Shown in pieces: positions 1 to 14,011 of a stretch of DNA of 64,000 bases (the stretch's first letter is position 1; each line of letters opens with the position of its first letter). A program made the translations under genes and the position numbers. The stretch is from Lutraria lutraria (taxonomy: Eukaryota; Mollusca; Bivalvia; Venerida; Mactridae). The notes under the pieces were generated by a model that saw nothing but the letters and a program-made list of their open reading frames with translations, had not been told where the DNA came from and ran no database searches. The stretch covers positions 12,730,414 through 12,794,413 of the forward strand of contig OZ026835.1 of the NCBI GenBank assembly GCA_964023205.1, in the 5' to 3' direction.

Positions 1-1220
1 TTTAGATTCAATTTGTAATAAACTCTCCTAAAATTTGTTAACTGAAATACTGTCTTAGTGAATAAAGAATACAAACAAACTTTAACATATGTTGACATTT
101 CTAAACATACGATTTGGCGAGAAAATAAATGACTTTGAAATAAACGACGGAATCTAATTCTCTTTATTTTTTTTCTCCGATAATGTGAAAAATGGTTATC
201 ACTGACAGTTTCTCGGGCGTAGCTCTCTGACTAATACAACAATAAAAAAACACTAAAAATAAGAGAACGTAGAAACCGAATACAAATTATATGAAATCAC
301 ACGACGACGATAAACATTACTCCCGATGAAAGAATGCTGAAAAAATTGAAACAATAATATTATTACAATCATTTTAAGGTTAATCCTATTCAGATGTCTG
401 TGTGTACATTAAACCCGCTTTACCTCAGCCTAGTCCTAAACTTTTCAGCGAAAATTATAAGAGCTACTTAAAAGTAAAATATAGTATAATTTATAAAAAC
501 AAATGTACAAAATGTATTTTAAAAAAATCTTTCAGACAAAGTTAGTCACCTTTATACGTGGTGTATTTTTTCGTGCTACGAACAAAAAGAAATACAATTA
601 TATCCCAAATATTAAACGTTATATACTTTGATTGCTTGGGTTTACTCGGGCTTTTTTGTGGGCTCTTTGCGGGGTCAGAGTTCAATGCTGAATTTTGTTC
701 ATAATAATTAATGAATGTATACTAGTATAGTAATCAGTGTATCGTTAAACCATTAATATTACTAGTATACATAAAAATTTATAACATAATAACTCGCTAC
801 ATGGGTACTGTCTAAAAAAAGTCAAATGTTTCGAGGGCTCTTCCCGTCCCTATAAAATTACAAAATTATCGCCCTGTGTTTTCAACCCCCTAACTCACCA
901 TATACACCCTTGTACGGTGTATTTAATACACTAGACGTTTATAAGGTGAAGCTTATAGTCTGATACCAAGACATCATTTATTAAGTCTGTTCAGCTTATC
1001 ACTAATGCACATTTAATAAAGTTTTTATCAGGTAGATTGACTCCAACCCCGCTACTTAACTGTCCATAGGTGCAAAGTTATTCGGAAAATAAACGACTCT
1101 TGAACATTCACTTATAAGAAAATTATTTTTCTTATCGATTTATTGTAAACATTTATAAAAAAAATGATATAAACAGAAAAATAAAATATCATGCCGGTTA
1201 TATTATATTTATATGATAGA
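1..1220. other. AT-rich non-coding sequence
   Basis: Nothing recognised; short A/T runs only. Confidence 0.6.
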
Positions 1221-1455
1221 GGACCACCGTGGACTAGTGGTTATGGTCCCTGAATAACAATCACTAGACTCTCACTGCTGTGCATTCAAAACCCACCAAG
1301 GGACTTAATTTCATTTATTTGTGGAAGCTATATAGCTAATTAACGGAAGATGGTTATACCAAGTTGTACGCACGTCATCCTCCATTGTTAAGACTAGTAA
1401 AGTCACTAAGTGACAATGACTGCTGGTTCGACGTTGAACCTCAATAAAGATAAAA
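1221..1455 (+). mobile_element. tRNA-derived SINE, near full length (type A)
   Basis: The tRNA-like head (CCGTGGACTAGTGGTTATGG) is followed by a degraded B box, a middle with GGAAGCTATATAGCTAATTAACGGAAG, and a tail with GACTGCTGGTTCGACGTTGAACC. This head-middle-tail plan matches a tRNA-derived SINE family common in bivalves. Three further copies lie in DHX29 introns. Confidence 0.75.
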
Positions 1456-2540
1456 TAAGAGAATCATGTAAGTATACGTATATCATGATTATTTCAACAG
1501 CCTCATTTTTTTTACTGAAATAAGAAGAGTTAATTTGATAGGATGCAATTTTGTTGGGACAAACGCAAGTTACAATGTACAAGACGTTACAAAAATTGTG
1601 TTGATATATACTAGTAAAATTATTAATATGTGGACATTTTATTTATATATACAATACTGTTTTAGTTTTTTACACCCATATAATTGATGTATATTTTTAT
1701 ACTTCAATATGAGGTAAAAAAATATTACAACAAATAAAGATATTACAACAAGACATTCACGACTCATACTTGTAAACAAAGTTTTAAACTTTAGACTAAC
1801 TGCTTTGAACGTATTTGTCTCGACTACGGACGTGAAAATATGATTTGCAGTCGTTCACATTTTGCGTATATTTTGCATGTGTGGATATTTTTAATAAAAT
1901 CTGTAAGTATATACCTAACATTAACACATGACTTTTCTTATCATATAGCGAGATTTGAAGAACAGTGCATTGCGAAGTTTTTTATTAAGATTTCCTTGAA
2001 AATATATAATATATGTAAGTGACGGTATATGTGTAACAACCATTTAGCTCTCACATATAAAAATATACTACTACCATATACGTAACGCATATGAATATAT
2101 GATGCGAACTTATTTTATCCATTACGGTGATTTAAAATGCTAATCATACATATTACAATTATATGACATCAAATGTTAACATGTTTGATATAATATGTGC
2201 CGAATATTTGAGAGTGCTTTATGCATACGTTCATGCAGACATGTTTTAATATTTAACATAAAACTTTATTCAAATTGATTATCCATTGTTAATCAATATA
2301 GTATATTAAATAAAATCGAAACTTATTGATACAGTGAATTTAAATCTATAATCGATGAAAATTAACCACATTAAACCAATTAAAATATCGTTATATACAT
2401 TAATACTTACTCGATTGTCCAGCGACTTTATTCATTTTTCATTACACTTTATTAAACTACAAACACTTATTGTAATCCGTCTTTCTGTCACCTTTCACCG
2501 TTTAAATGTAGTAATAATGTAGTTTTATGAACTACTGTCT
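1456..2540. other. AT-rich non-coding sequence
   Basis: Nothing recognised. A 60-codon open frame at 1840-2022 lacks any coding sign. Confidence 0.6.
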
Positions 2541-2720
2541 GCCACCCGTAAATATACCAAAGCCAATTGTCCAATCAAATTACGGATAGAAGTGAAAGTA
2601 AAGTTCGACAAGAAGTTAAAGTGCTATTTTCACGATTCAGTAGTTTTTACGGGTGGCACCGACATCAGTTACCCGTTTGAGCGCGCGCCCTGATTGGCCA
2701 ATGGCAGTCGCTCGTCGAGT
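2541..2720. promoter_or_regulatory. promoter- or enhancer-like GC-richer patch
   Basis: A CCAAT box (GTCCAATCAA), a palindromic GATTGGCCAATGG (double NF-Y type site) next to GAGCGCGCGCCC, and a GCCACCCGTAAA / TTTACGGGTGGC inverted pair spaced about 95 bases. No exon follows on either strand that I can support. Confidence 0.35.
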
Positions 2721-5700
2721 AGTTTATTTAAAATTGACAATACGAGGATGGTTTGGATTGACAAGATAAAAAGTTTAATTCTTTATCGGGTAAAATCAGA
2801 GGCGGTGTGTAAAACGGTTCATTTTAAGTATGCATTTCTAAACTGACATTTAGTCCCTCCCAGATTGTGTGTGTTTAACTAATTACAAATTTCTCGTGGC
2901 TGAAAGATGCACCAATTTATTCACTTGATGCACAGACTGGATCCGTTATGCATGAAAATAATTCTCAAGACATAACAGCATTATTCAAAGTATTTTTTCT
3001 ACAGTTACCATTATCATTACAAAATCTTTTTTTATCATATGAGTACTCGCATATATGGTGTAGTTTGCGATACAATATAATTGTAGAATCACTTCTTTTG
3101 CAATATATTATGCCAGGTAGTTGTCTAAATACAACTACCTGATTATGCTTAACTTCTTGTCATTCTAAGATGTTGTGTATTACATGTTTTTTTGATAATT
3201 AATGAACAAAAAACAATACTCCCATGTTATTACACAAGTTTTCAGAAAAAATATTTTATCATTTCAACAGTTATTAACTTAAGCATATTTCACACTGGTC
3301 GCTCATATATTTGCTTGTATTCCCTATACCTTTCAACATCATACAACAACAACAACAAAATATTCTGAAAATTCGGTAAATATGTATAGCTTAAGAAATC
3401 CGCAGTTGTTTGAATTGATGTAATTTAAATTTTCAGACGAAGTAGCATCTCGTAGAAATTAGCAAATTAATTTCTCCACACTGAATTACAACAGTGTTGA
3501 TATACGGGGTATCGTTCGGTCCTGATTTTAGAAGAAATTTTTGATGACTAATATTCCAGAATGACTCGCCTAAAATATCAGACTCAAGACAAAAAAAAAT
3601 AAACAGAATTCTTTAGTTTAAAGAAAAATGTGTAAGCCATTTTGTACGCCGTGAAGTATAACCTATCAGAGTCTGTGTTTTATCTTTCACAATTTTGTCA
3701 CTTTTCGATCCAATAATCTTTCAACAAACGACTGACAATCTTAAAAGACATACAAGCTATCACGACAAAAAAGATTATGCTTTCTAAAATATGCTTTGGT
3801 GTTAGTAATTCTATGCTACGTATCATAAAAAGTTGTAAACATACGGCTTGTCCAGCAAAAAGGAACTGTCTGCTATCCCTTTGAAGCACTGTTAATGTGA
3901 CATAACACCCATGTCAATAAGGTATCAATAAGCCCAGCGACGTCTATTTGTATGGTTATGAAAAAATAGATGTGTCTTTGACATACAACTTCAAGGAAAG
4001 CATACTAGAATAATAAGACTTCCAAAAGTAAGTTTTCTTGTATTTGTCAAGTCTGTCTCATAAACATGTCGCCATTTGTCGTGACAAATGATTCCTTTAC
4101 CTAAGTATAGTTTTATATGGTATTGTATTACAACAAAAAAAAACAGCGCGAATATATCTTTTACATGAGATAATGTTCATACATGTATTTTTAAATGACC
4201 ATCTTCATAGATTAGGAACGGAATTAAACACTTCAGTAGAAAAACTCTTGATAATTCGATTATTCTTTGGACGAAGGTCTAAATAGAAAAAATGCAATAC
4301 AATCTAATAAAGCCGTCAGTATATATTTCTAAGCTTGCTTTAACTAGATTTATACGGTGATGAGTACATAAACTAATCAGTTTGAAATTTACCCATATTT
4401 TGAGACGACTTTTGACTTAAATTCCACAGACATGAGATGTCCTTCGTGAATCAATTATAATTGTAATATCTACAAATGATTAAGACATTTCTCCATTGCT
4501 CCCCCTGAAGCCATCCCCTTGTCATCCAGGACTTGTTTACATATGTAAAGTGAATTCTTAACGCCGTGGATAAAGATCTGACATGATTTTGTTATTGTAT
4601 AATAATTGACAATTGACTTCATCCGTTAAATTCAAGTCTAGATATCATCTTACTGGTTATAAATGATAAACCTTGACATGAACACTGACTAGTGATAAAA
4701 TAATTCAGATATTATGGGAAAATGCTAATGTTTTCTTTATTTAAAATTTCTCATTTTGATTATACTAGAAATTATTTTGTGTCAGCCAAACCACATTACC
4801 CATTGTCATTCCATTATTTATTGATTACGGCTTATTTGTTGAACGTCAATTTGAAAAAAGCAAGTTTTTCAAATATTAATTGTTTATCACACTGATTATT
4901 CCAGGATTGCTTTCTAGAACTGAGCAGCCTCATTATGAAGACCACGTTCGATGGGGGTTCAAACGGTATCAGGTGGCCTCTATTCACAGATGGTCTCTAT
5001 TCTCAGAAAGTAACATTTCTCAGACCCTTTCTGTTGTTATATTGTTTCTAATCACAAATGTTCAAATAATGGACTACATTTACAGGTGTCCGTTAACTCA
5101 AGTATGATTGTATATAGACTGTCATGAACTTGAGTTTGAGTAAGAGACTAATAGAATAATATTAAAATTGGATAAACTTATGTAATTCCATATACCATCT
5201 TACCAATATTTTTTTATTCGGAAAATGACAAAAAAATAGATGTTCAGTCGAATTGTGTGTATCGTCATCACACACGATGATGTGGTCAAGGAACACTTGA
5301 AGATGACCGTCATGAGAATGTAAATTACCAAATATGGTCAGATGAGGATAAATACGATTTAACTGTCGATTAAGTCATTTTTTTAGCTGACTGCATTCCA
5401 ATAAAAGTGGTTTATGGAGTTGAACACCACAACTATTTTCTAGACAAATATTAGTCTTGTGAACTGTCCATTTCTTGGTGTCAAACATGGAAACATCCTT
5501 AGGGTAAGTTTCTTCCATATTTGACCAACTTGCCGTGAATCTTACTGTATTGTCATCAGTGTTATTGTAGACGTTATCAATTAAAGTGTCACCGAATGAA
5601 GACTAACGTATTGACCAAACCTTCATTGTAACAACAAACACTAGTTTTTGATTATTCAAAGTTGCCTGGTCTGAAATCAGTTTCTTTCATCATCAAGTAT

Positions 5701-6700
5701 ATGTTAAAAGTAACTGTTTAAAAGTAAAACTCATCATAATCGGAAAATTATTCGATACATTGTAAATTATTTTATAATTATTGTATATACACTATTTTAA
5801 TATTCCATTCATATTCTTTCTTGTTAGAATTGGGACAATGACGGCTACACTGGCAGACAAGCAGATAACGATATTCAAAAGTTGTTATACGATTGAAATG
5901 TTACAAGAATCGAACTAGCTAAAAGAGTAATTCCCATCATAACTTAATTTTACCAATGAAAGGATGGAGTTTTAAAAAACTCACAAAACTGTTTTTTTTT
6001 AGTTTTCAAGGAACTAAAAGAAACTAATCTATTTATTATAACGTAGACTTCTTTTCCTTCATAAAATACTTTCCAAATCATCATGAATTTAATTTTTATA
6101 CCTTATGAAAACATTAATATCGTAAATGGTTCATATTTTAAATCTATGATTTCACTTTTTAAGGCTCGTAGGAATTTCTGTAGGGTGGGTTAATAGCCTT
6201 GGCCCTGTTGCGCAATTATAGATCATAAAGTGCACAATAAGAAAATTAATTGTCCTGTTGAAGAAAATATTTATGAGACATTTTAACACGAGATCAAATG
6301 CTAATTTTACTTGACTTAATGATTGCATTAAGGATTAAAATCTTTCAATTCATCGTCGACAATGAATTCTCTTTCTGTTTCACAAAGATTGCATTCATTT
6401 TGTACCACAGCTCTCTTATCAATTCATAAGTCAATCACGATGTTCTATATAGATGATAAGACGTATTTTCTAGTCACCGTCTTGTCTTGATTTCAAGTTA
6501 AGTTCAATCATACGAACTATAGAATCATTTTTCTCAATCTTTTTTGACTTCCAATCTAATTAATTTCGATAAATATCCAAAAATGTCAATCATTTTCCCT
6601 TTCTTCAATTCTGAAATATAATCGTTTTTTAAAGCCGGTAATAAATACCGAGCCGACTTGTTATGTAATAATTTGATCTATAAATTCATATCAAATTTAT
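2721..6700. other. AT-rich non-coding sequence
   Basis: I see no exon, transposon end or tandem repeat. Open frames are under 80 codons and unconvincing. Confidence 0.55.
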
Positions 6701-7330
6701 TGCTTTTATGATTCCATGCTAATAGAATGGCTGAAAAAGCTATACTTCGCCATTCACATATGGTCTATGTCCCACGCGCCTGCTATTGAATTTAATACGA
6801 ATATTATCTCAGCAAAGATCGACTATTTTCTCCTGTCATTAAATATTATTTTGACTTCTTTGCTTTTCAGCGTCATTCGATCTCCCGACCTATCGCAGCC
6901 TCGTCTTTTTATCATAAAACAATCGGTTGTTGCAAAGCAAGGGCACGTATTGGCATTGATTGGGACAATATATCCGTGCAAAGCCATTGACGTTAAATTC
7001 CAATTAATGAGTCTCGCTGTTTCATTGCCTGCTATAAATTTCTGAAACCTGTTGCGGTTCCCAGACAATTTTAAAAGTCATGAATGGACAAATTAGTGAG
7101 TAGAATCATAGAGGTGGTACTCCTGTCTTTGATGATTGTGAAATAAATTCAGGACAGGTACTTAGTCATTACCGCCGCCAGATTTGTCAATTGGCACTTG
7201 AATTAATTTTCATTACTTAAAATCAAAGAGAATCATTTAAAAAAATCCTGAAAACATTTATAATTGATAGATGTCATGATTTAATTAGCGTCAACAACGG
7301 AATACTTTTTTTAGCTGGCGTTAAAATAAA
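6700..7330. other. candidate conserved non-coding element
   Basis: Less AT-rich than its flanks, open on both strands without coding character, and dense in homeodomain-type ATTA/TAAT words. Could be an enhancer; conservation is untested. Confidence 0.3.
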
Positions 7331-7928
7331 ACCAGAACACGATTTAATTGGGAAAGTCGTGTATGTACGTTACATAAATGTTCTAGATTGGGGTAATTTG
7401 GGTTGAATTGGTTTCTATAAAAGAGAACTAACCATTAAGAGCGCAAAATGTAAACATAATCAGAAGTTGGATTATATAACTGAAGATATAGTTCCGTTGA
7501 AAAAGAAAGTTGCCGCAATTTGTAATAGTGTAATGTTTTCTGCATGATTGCCATTTGAATATAAGCTGACATACTTTTATTTATTTAACGTATGTTTTAA
7601 AGATTTAGTTATTTTGTTCTTGAAATAAAGAACATGTTAAGTTAATAACTTAAGATGATATAATGCTATATTATGATATATCAGATGTTAACAAACAGCT
7701 CCGCAATTAATTATGTATAATACACTTATTGTACATTTATTGTACATTTACGGATATGCATATAATTGTCCACTTTAAATGTGGACTTTTATTTAACTTT
7801 ATGTATTACCATTTCCCAATGATAACATGGAAAGTTGTTTTTACTTATTACTTGAATTATCCAATTAATTATTAAATTTATCTAATTAAATTATTTTATT
7901 AAATATATATATATATCATATACATGTA

Positions 7929-8078
7929 CAGTGAAACCTGTGTTAGTGGCCATTTACGAATAAAGGCCACCCTGTAAATAAAATCGTCATTAATTAGAAC
8001 AAAATCCAAAAAGGCCACCTGTCAATATAGGTCACAGTTTGTCTTTCCCACGGGTGGCTTTGTTCACAGGTTTGGTTG
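7929..8078. mobile_element. pogo-like MITE, 150 bp
   Basis: Flanked by TA on both sides. The ends are CAGTGAAACCTGTG and CACAGGTTTGGTTG, imperfect inverted repeats. The interior contains GGCCACC / GGTGGC inverted segments. No ORF. Confidence 0.8.
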
Positions 8079-8832
8079 TACATAAATATATACAAATGAT
8101 CCATGGTGTGTTCTATTTTATAACTCTATCCCAATGCAGGTCATTTAAAAAACTAGTCGAGTGAAAGTCGCCTCCATCTAAGTGACTTAAAATGTAAAAA
8201 TTAATATTAGAATCAATGTTAGGACGTATTCACGCCATTATTAGCATCATAAATAGCTTTTTGTTCTCATATTTACCAGTGATATTTTATTAGATTCTCT
8301 GTAGTTGGTCGTGTTTTTTCTCCTATACTTTGTTTGTCGTACACTTTCACTTCAAGCGTGACATGTATACAAAACTTTAATTACTTTTAATTACAACTAT
8401 ATTTAATCATTTTTTCCGTTTACAATTATGCCAATTGTCTTTGCTAAACAAATACAGTAAATTGTCCGGAACTATTTAGTACCAATCATTTCCACGTTCT
8501 CATCTTCAGATTACATTACCTGTCTCTGAGTTGTATTGTCGTCCCTCAGCCTTCCAATGGTGTAAGCAAATATGCAGAAAAGAAAGTCAGTTTTTTTCAG
8601 ACTGTGCTGCTGAGTTTTATGATCGATCGGCTCATATTTCAAAGTACCCGTTCCGCAATAAATTAACAATAAAATTGGAAGCTGTGTGTTTGATTAAGTT
8701 GTGTTCACAGACAACAACAACAACAAATTATCAGGAGGTGATTTAAAAAAAACAGAGATTGACATAGTTTGTTATGACAATATAGTAGTTAAGCTTAAAT
8801 AGGTTTACAGCATTACAAACGTTTGTTTCTAT
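8079..8832. other. AT-rich non-coding sequence
   Basis: Nothing recognised between the MITE at 7.93 kb and the dispersed repeat at 8.83 kb. Confidence 0.55.
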
Positions 8833-9012
8833 CTACCCGACCTGTCCTAAGTTTCCCCTCGCGTCTCTAGACCTTTTATTAGGCCTGAAGAACGGTATAT
8901 CCAGTATCTTAAGTTTACCTGTCCACACATTTTCAAGAGCTTAAAGAAAATCCCCAACCCAACCAACAACCCTATTTTAAACGAGCATATAACCAGAAAC
9001 AAACATTTGTTT
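8833..9012. repeat. dispersed repeat, copy 1
   Basis: Contains CTACCCGACCTG, CTCGCGTCTCTAG, TTATTAGGCCTGAAGAACGG and TTCAAGAG in order. The same ordered words occur at 26.6 kb. Family unknown. Confidence 0.6.
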
Positions 9013-9448
9013 GGCCTTGTTTGCATCAATTTCTAGACTAGACCGCTGACAATAGGTTCTAGGTTTTTATTAGCACATATCGTTACAGCTCAAAGACTTC
9101 GGGTTGGACTCATCCATCACGCCCTGTTTCCAAAAGAGGGTGGAGTCAACAAAAATTGTGTGTCGGCTATATGAAATCTAACATTACGAATTGGACATAA
9201 TTTTATATAAATACAGACTTGTAATTGACTACCATTATCATTAAATTATCATTAAATAGTATAAATAATTGTAGAACTATGATGATTATTTAAAACTACA
9301 TGTAGATATAAATAATTAGATTATCATTATTTCGGTGACGTATTGGTCCAATGGGCCGGGTACTTAATATTTTGTAGATCTTGTATTGAAAATATTTTGT
9401 GTTATATGTACATGTCACGATAACAAAACATTTCCTTACCTTACCTTA

Positions 9449-9521
9449 CAGACAAGCGACCACTTCCAAATAAAGGCCACCTTGTGAATAAAGTGAGGTG
9501 GCAAACATCGGATCGCTACTG
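9449..9521. mobile_element. short pogo-like MITE (deletion form)
   Basis: TA-flanked, ends CAGACAAGCGACC and GGATCGCTACTG, about 73 bp, with a GACCACTTCCAAATAAAGG interior. It lies 50 bases before the 16-bp minisatellite that uses the same word. Confidence 0.65.
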
Positions 9522-9572
9522 TACAGAGGTCTGATGTTAAGACCCTACGTAGAATCCGTTTCTCAAACAACG

Positions 9573-10368
9573 TGTGAATAAAGACCACTTCCAATAAGGA
9601 CTATTTCCAAAAAGGCCGCTTCCAATAAGTATCATATCCAATAAGGACCGCTTCCAATAAGGATTATTTCCAATAAGGACCACTTCAAATAAAAACTACA
9701 TGTATTTCCAATAAGGGCTTTTTCCCATAAGGACCGCTTCCAATAAGGACTATTTCCAATAAGGACCGCTTCCAATAAGTATCATATCCAATAAGGACCG
9801 CTTCCAATAAGGGCTATTTCCCATAAGGACCGCTTCCAATAAGGACTATTTCCAATAAGGACCGCTTCCAATAAGTATCATATCCAATAAGGACCGCTTC
9901 CAATAAGGATTATTTCCCATTAGGACCGCTTCCAATAAGACCCACTTTCAATAAGGGCTATTTCCCATAAGGACCGCTTCCAATAAGGACTATTTCCAAT
10001 AAGGACCGCTTCCAATAAGTATCATATCCAATAAGGACCGCTTCCAATAAGGGCTATTTCCCATAAGGACCGCTTCCAATAAGGACTATTTCCAATAAGG
10101 ACCGCTTCCAATAAGTATCATATCCAATTAGGACCGCTTCCAATAAGGATTATTTCCCATTAGGACCGCTTCCAATAAGGACTATTTCCAATAAGGATTA
10201 TTTCCAATAAGGACCGCTTCCAATAAGTATCATATCCAATAAGACCCACTTTCAATAAGGACTATTTCCCATTAGGACCGCTTCCAATAAGGACTATTTC
10301 CAATAAGGACCGCTTCCAATAAGTATCATATCCAGTAAGGACCGCTTCCAATAAGGATTATTTCTAGT
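9573..10368. repeat. 16-bp minisatellite, about 50 units
   Basis: Tandem units of CCAATAAGG + GACCGCTT/ACTATTT/TATCATAT types, 16 bp each. Several stretches repeat as a 96-bp block of six units (for example from about 9740, 9836 and 9980). The unit resembles the GACCACTTCCAATAAGG interior of the nearby MITEs. Confidence 0.95.
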
Positions 10369-12876
10369 AAGGTCGACTGCTTTGTTATACTTCCAAGACA
10401 TTCATGGCTGTACAAGTAAAATATATAAGTTTGAACTACATGTATTAAAATATCGATGAAACATTGTCAGACATGATACAGATTCTTACAGTAAAGTCGA
10501 GTGTACTTTAGTGATTGATTTAAAACGGTTGAGATAGTCTTCACGTATCGACCAGCCTCCCTCAATGTCGATCTTCAGGTTAATTAATATAGTCAAGCAC
10601 ATGAAGTACCATAACTTGTGAGAGTTGAGACTTATGCTAATGTTTAAAGAGTCCTTCTGTGTAATAAAGATCAAGTCCAGGTGTATATTTTATTATATCT
10701 GGAAATTTTTAGATCAAACACAATTTTGATCAATTCAGTTCAGTTTTTTATTGTTCCATTGATCTAATTCTCATCAAACTTATCAATATCTTAACTCCAT
10801 GTAATACAATAAAATGATTTGTAAAAATGACTTATTTAAATAATAAATGAAAAAGAAATGTCAGAAAGCTATACAACTAAAGCAAAAGGGCTTTATTTTG
10901 ATAAATAGACACAGATATTGTGTCGTTCAAACGTTTGCATTTTTAATGTATTGGCAAAATGCATCAGATTTGATAAAAATACGTACACATTGAGTAATTG
11001 ATTATACGTTAATTTCGTACAAAATCTAGCACCATAATGACCACACAAAAGGTTCAATCGTTGGATATCCGGAATATATTCTCTTTTATTTAACAACAAA
11101 TTTTAAACTGAAAGTATGTATATATAATTTAAAGTCACGATTTGAGTGAATGTTTGTAAGTCTGTATGTAAAGGTGAACTCTACTGACCAGACATTTCAA
11201 ACCAGATTATCAAAATATCAGAAGAAAAAAAACAAGTGGATATTTCTTTATCAGACCTTAATACGACAGATAATACCGTCCGATGATGTTTACGCCCAAC
11301 ACCGCAGTATCATAGCCGTAATTAGAAGAACGGGGAAAAAGTTTAACAATGTATTTAGCTTAAGAGGATCAGTCCCTTTACAACAGACATCGCTTAAAGC
11401 TCTTCACTATACCCTGTAAGTTGTACACCTGTGTAGTTCGTATTAATAGTCTTTAACATTAACGCTTTTATATCTCTTTACAGGTTCAACATTTTTGCTG
11501 TCATCTCACCATTATGTATGATCCAGGGTTGTATTGTCCTTCTAATAATTCCCACTTAATAACAGACAAATAGATTGGGAAAAAGCGAATATTGTCTGAC
11601 AACGTCATTGACATTTGATGTGGTACCAAATAAGTGGTGTGATCAAATAGTTTAGATATAATATGTGTTAAGTAATGAATCACTTTAGATGTGGGTGGCA
11701 TTACGAGCAATGAGTACGAACTGACGCGGGGCGAATGATACAGACGACGTTTTAATTAAGTTAAGATGCGTGTAGTATACTTAATTTGTCAAAGCTTCTA
11801 TACAGAATTAACTCTTAAGTCAATTTCGATTAGGGGGTGGAGATGAGAACTAGTCATATTAATTTCTGCTTACTTTGAAAGTAATGAAGATTACATGAAA
11901 GTCGACAAAACAAAAATTAAAAATTGAAATAAGTAAATTAATAATAAGAATGACCAGTGACTTAAGATTTGTTAATGACAAAGAGAAATGAACACACTTA
12001 ATGTAACATATGTTTTGCTAAATCACGATTCTTTGACTTGAATGTTAATACGTGTTCAAATGTTGCAAAGGAAAAAAGAACAAAAGGAAATAATCTAAGT
12101 TAGAAGTGATCCCAAACAAAGATTTTAAAAATGTAATTAATTTATGATAGAAAAAATGTAATCGCCCTGAAATATGATGCTTCCAAAATTTTAACCGACA
12201 TATAGGAAATCGGTAGATTTCATTATTAGGACACACGTACACACTTGGTTCATGTTTTAAAAATTTAGTGCATCAGGGACAAATATTTGCCTGTACAACT
12301 TAAAAAAATTGCATTGAACATGCTCGCATATTATTGCTCAAATTTGATATATTTTTTTAATTAAAAACACTGTGCATTGCTTTCCCATTACACATATTTA
12401 CTAATATTCGCGATAAAAAAACATGTAAGTTGGAACTAAGTTGAACATTCAATGCCTTCATTTAAAACGATACAGTTCGATCTTGAAAAGGACTAAACTA
12501 TACAATTATACATTACGTCCATGTATATTTACACGCTTGTATTGTGTTCTTTTAATTTGCAGAACTAATCCTTTTATTAAATGCGCAAAAATGAAAAGTG
12601 CTTTTAATCAAACGTTTTCTTTCTATACATAGAAATTGGGTTATGGTTATATAGTATGCGGTCAAAAGTTTAAACAGAATAATCTGCCTGCATATAATGC
12701 TGAATTACAATGAGTATTTGCATTTCTAGCAAATACACGGATTAGGCCAGGAATAAAGTTGGGTTTACGGTTATCTGATAGACCCTGTTTGTCGCACTCT
12801 CCCTAAAAGTTCTCACTACAAAATAAGGAAATATTTGAGGATTCACTCTAGTATTCTCACTTAATATATATATATA
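10369..12876. other. AT-rich non-coding sequence
   Basis: No gene recognised. An 89-codon open frame at 11150-11419 (+) has no known motif and no convincing splice context. Confidence 0.5.
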
Positions 12877-13053
12877 CAGTTCAACCTCCTTGAACGGTCA
12901 CCTCCCTACAGTAGCCACCTGTCTGTAACAGCCGATATGATAGAAACCCAAATTAACGTTTTTCTCTATTTTCACTCTCTCAACAACAGCCACCTCCCTA
13001 CAACAGTCATTTTTGTCCTTCCCATTGGTGGCCGCTGTAAGGAGGTTGCACTG
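12877..13053. mobile_element. pogo-like MITE, 177 bp
   Basis: TA-flanked; termini CAGTTCAACCTCCTT and AAGGAGGTTGCACTG are inverted repeats. GCCACCTCCCTACA words recur inside. Confidence 0.82.
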
Positions 13054-13746
13054 TAAAATGTTTTCCAATCTGTATTCCCAAAATGTCTGATTTTTTTCTT
13101 AGCCTATGTAGATATGTTTTGTCTGTCTGACACCATAGATTTGTACAATAAGAATAAAAATACATTAATATAACGTTATATTTAAGTCTCGTTTAATCAA
13201 AGACTCATTCAAGATTATCCATTTCGTTCAAATATATTTTCATATCAATCTAAAACAAATAATCTTGAAATTGGCTTAGTGATTGATACTTGGTCGAAAA
13301 CCATTACTACAAGTAGCATTTCTTTATACTTTCAATAAAACCAATTAATACATTATAGACATAATAGATTGGGTAAATATAATGTAAGACAAATTACATA
13401 AAGTTTTATAGTTATTGAACTACTTATACATGTATATATGACACTTCAAGTCTGGACAAATACCTTAATATACGAAATGGCAGTTTATTTAGATTTGAAA
13501 TTAGACGTTAATGAACAATCAGGTAAAGTACTGTCGGTACGTACGAATTATATCGATTTTTAAATTGTTAATAAGAAGAGAAAAATTTATTCATAAAATC
13601 AAAGAAATCATGGACATTCAGATACATGAAGTCTACACATTTGCTATACGTAATATTTCGACAAAACAAAAGTTAAAAATGAGCGTGTCACGCTTAATAA
13701 CACAAAAGAATATACATGTACATGTTAATCTATAATATTAATATCA

Positions 13747-13903
13747 CAGTGAATCCTCGACTTTGCGACCATCTATGGGTCGAAATATAATTGATTTGAT
13801 ATTGAGTCTTATTATCAAGTAGAAGTACAGATGGAATTTTAAAAACTAATCCGAAAATAAGTGGTTTTTGGTATTCAGATGGTCGTTAATTGAGGCATTG
13901 TTG
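13747..13903. mobile_element. pogo-like MITE, degraded
   Basis: Ends CAGTGAATCCTC...GCGACCATCT and AGATGGTCG...GAGGCATTGTTG form about 27-bp imperfect inverted repeats. The TA duplication is lost or unclear. Confidence 0.6.
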
Positions 13904-14011
13904 CACATTGTTTATACATCAAAATAATTTCAAATCTAAAGGAGGAAATAACAGGAAATATGTTAAATTTTGAATAATTTTGTAAAATATGCATCATTCG
14001 TTTAGTAAATA

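Noticed and set aside
6716..7068. 109-codon plus and 81-codon minus open frames
   Set aside because: Overlapping on opposite strands without any recognisable motif; more likely a non-coding, less AT-rich stretch.
9573..10368. CRISPR-like regular repeats
   Set aside because: Units are directly adjacent with no unique spacers, in a eukaryotic genome; this is a minisatellite.
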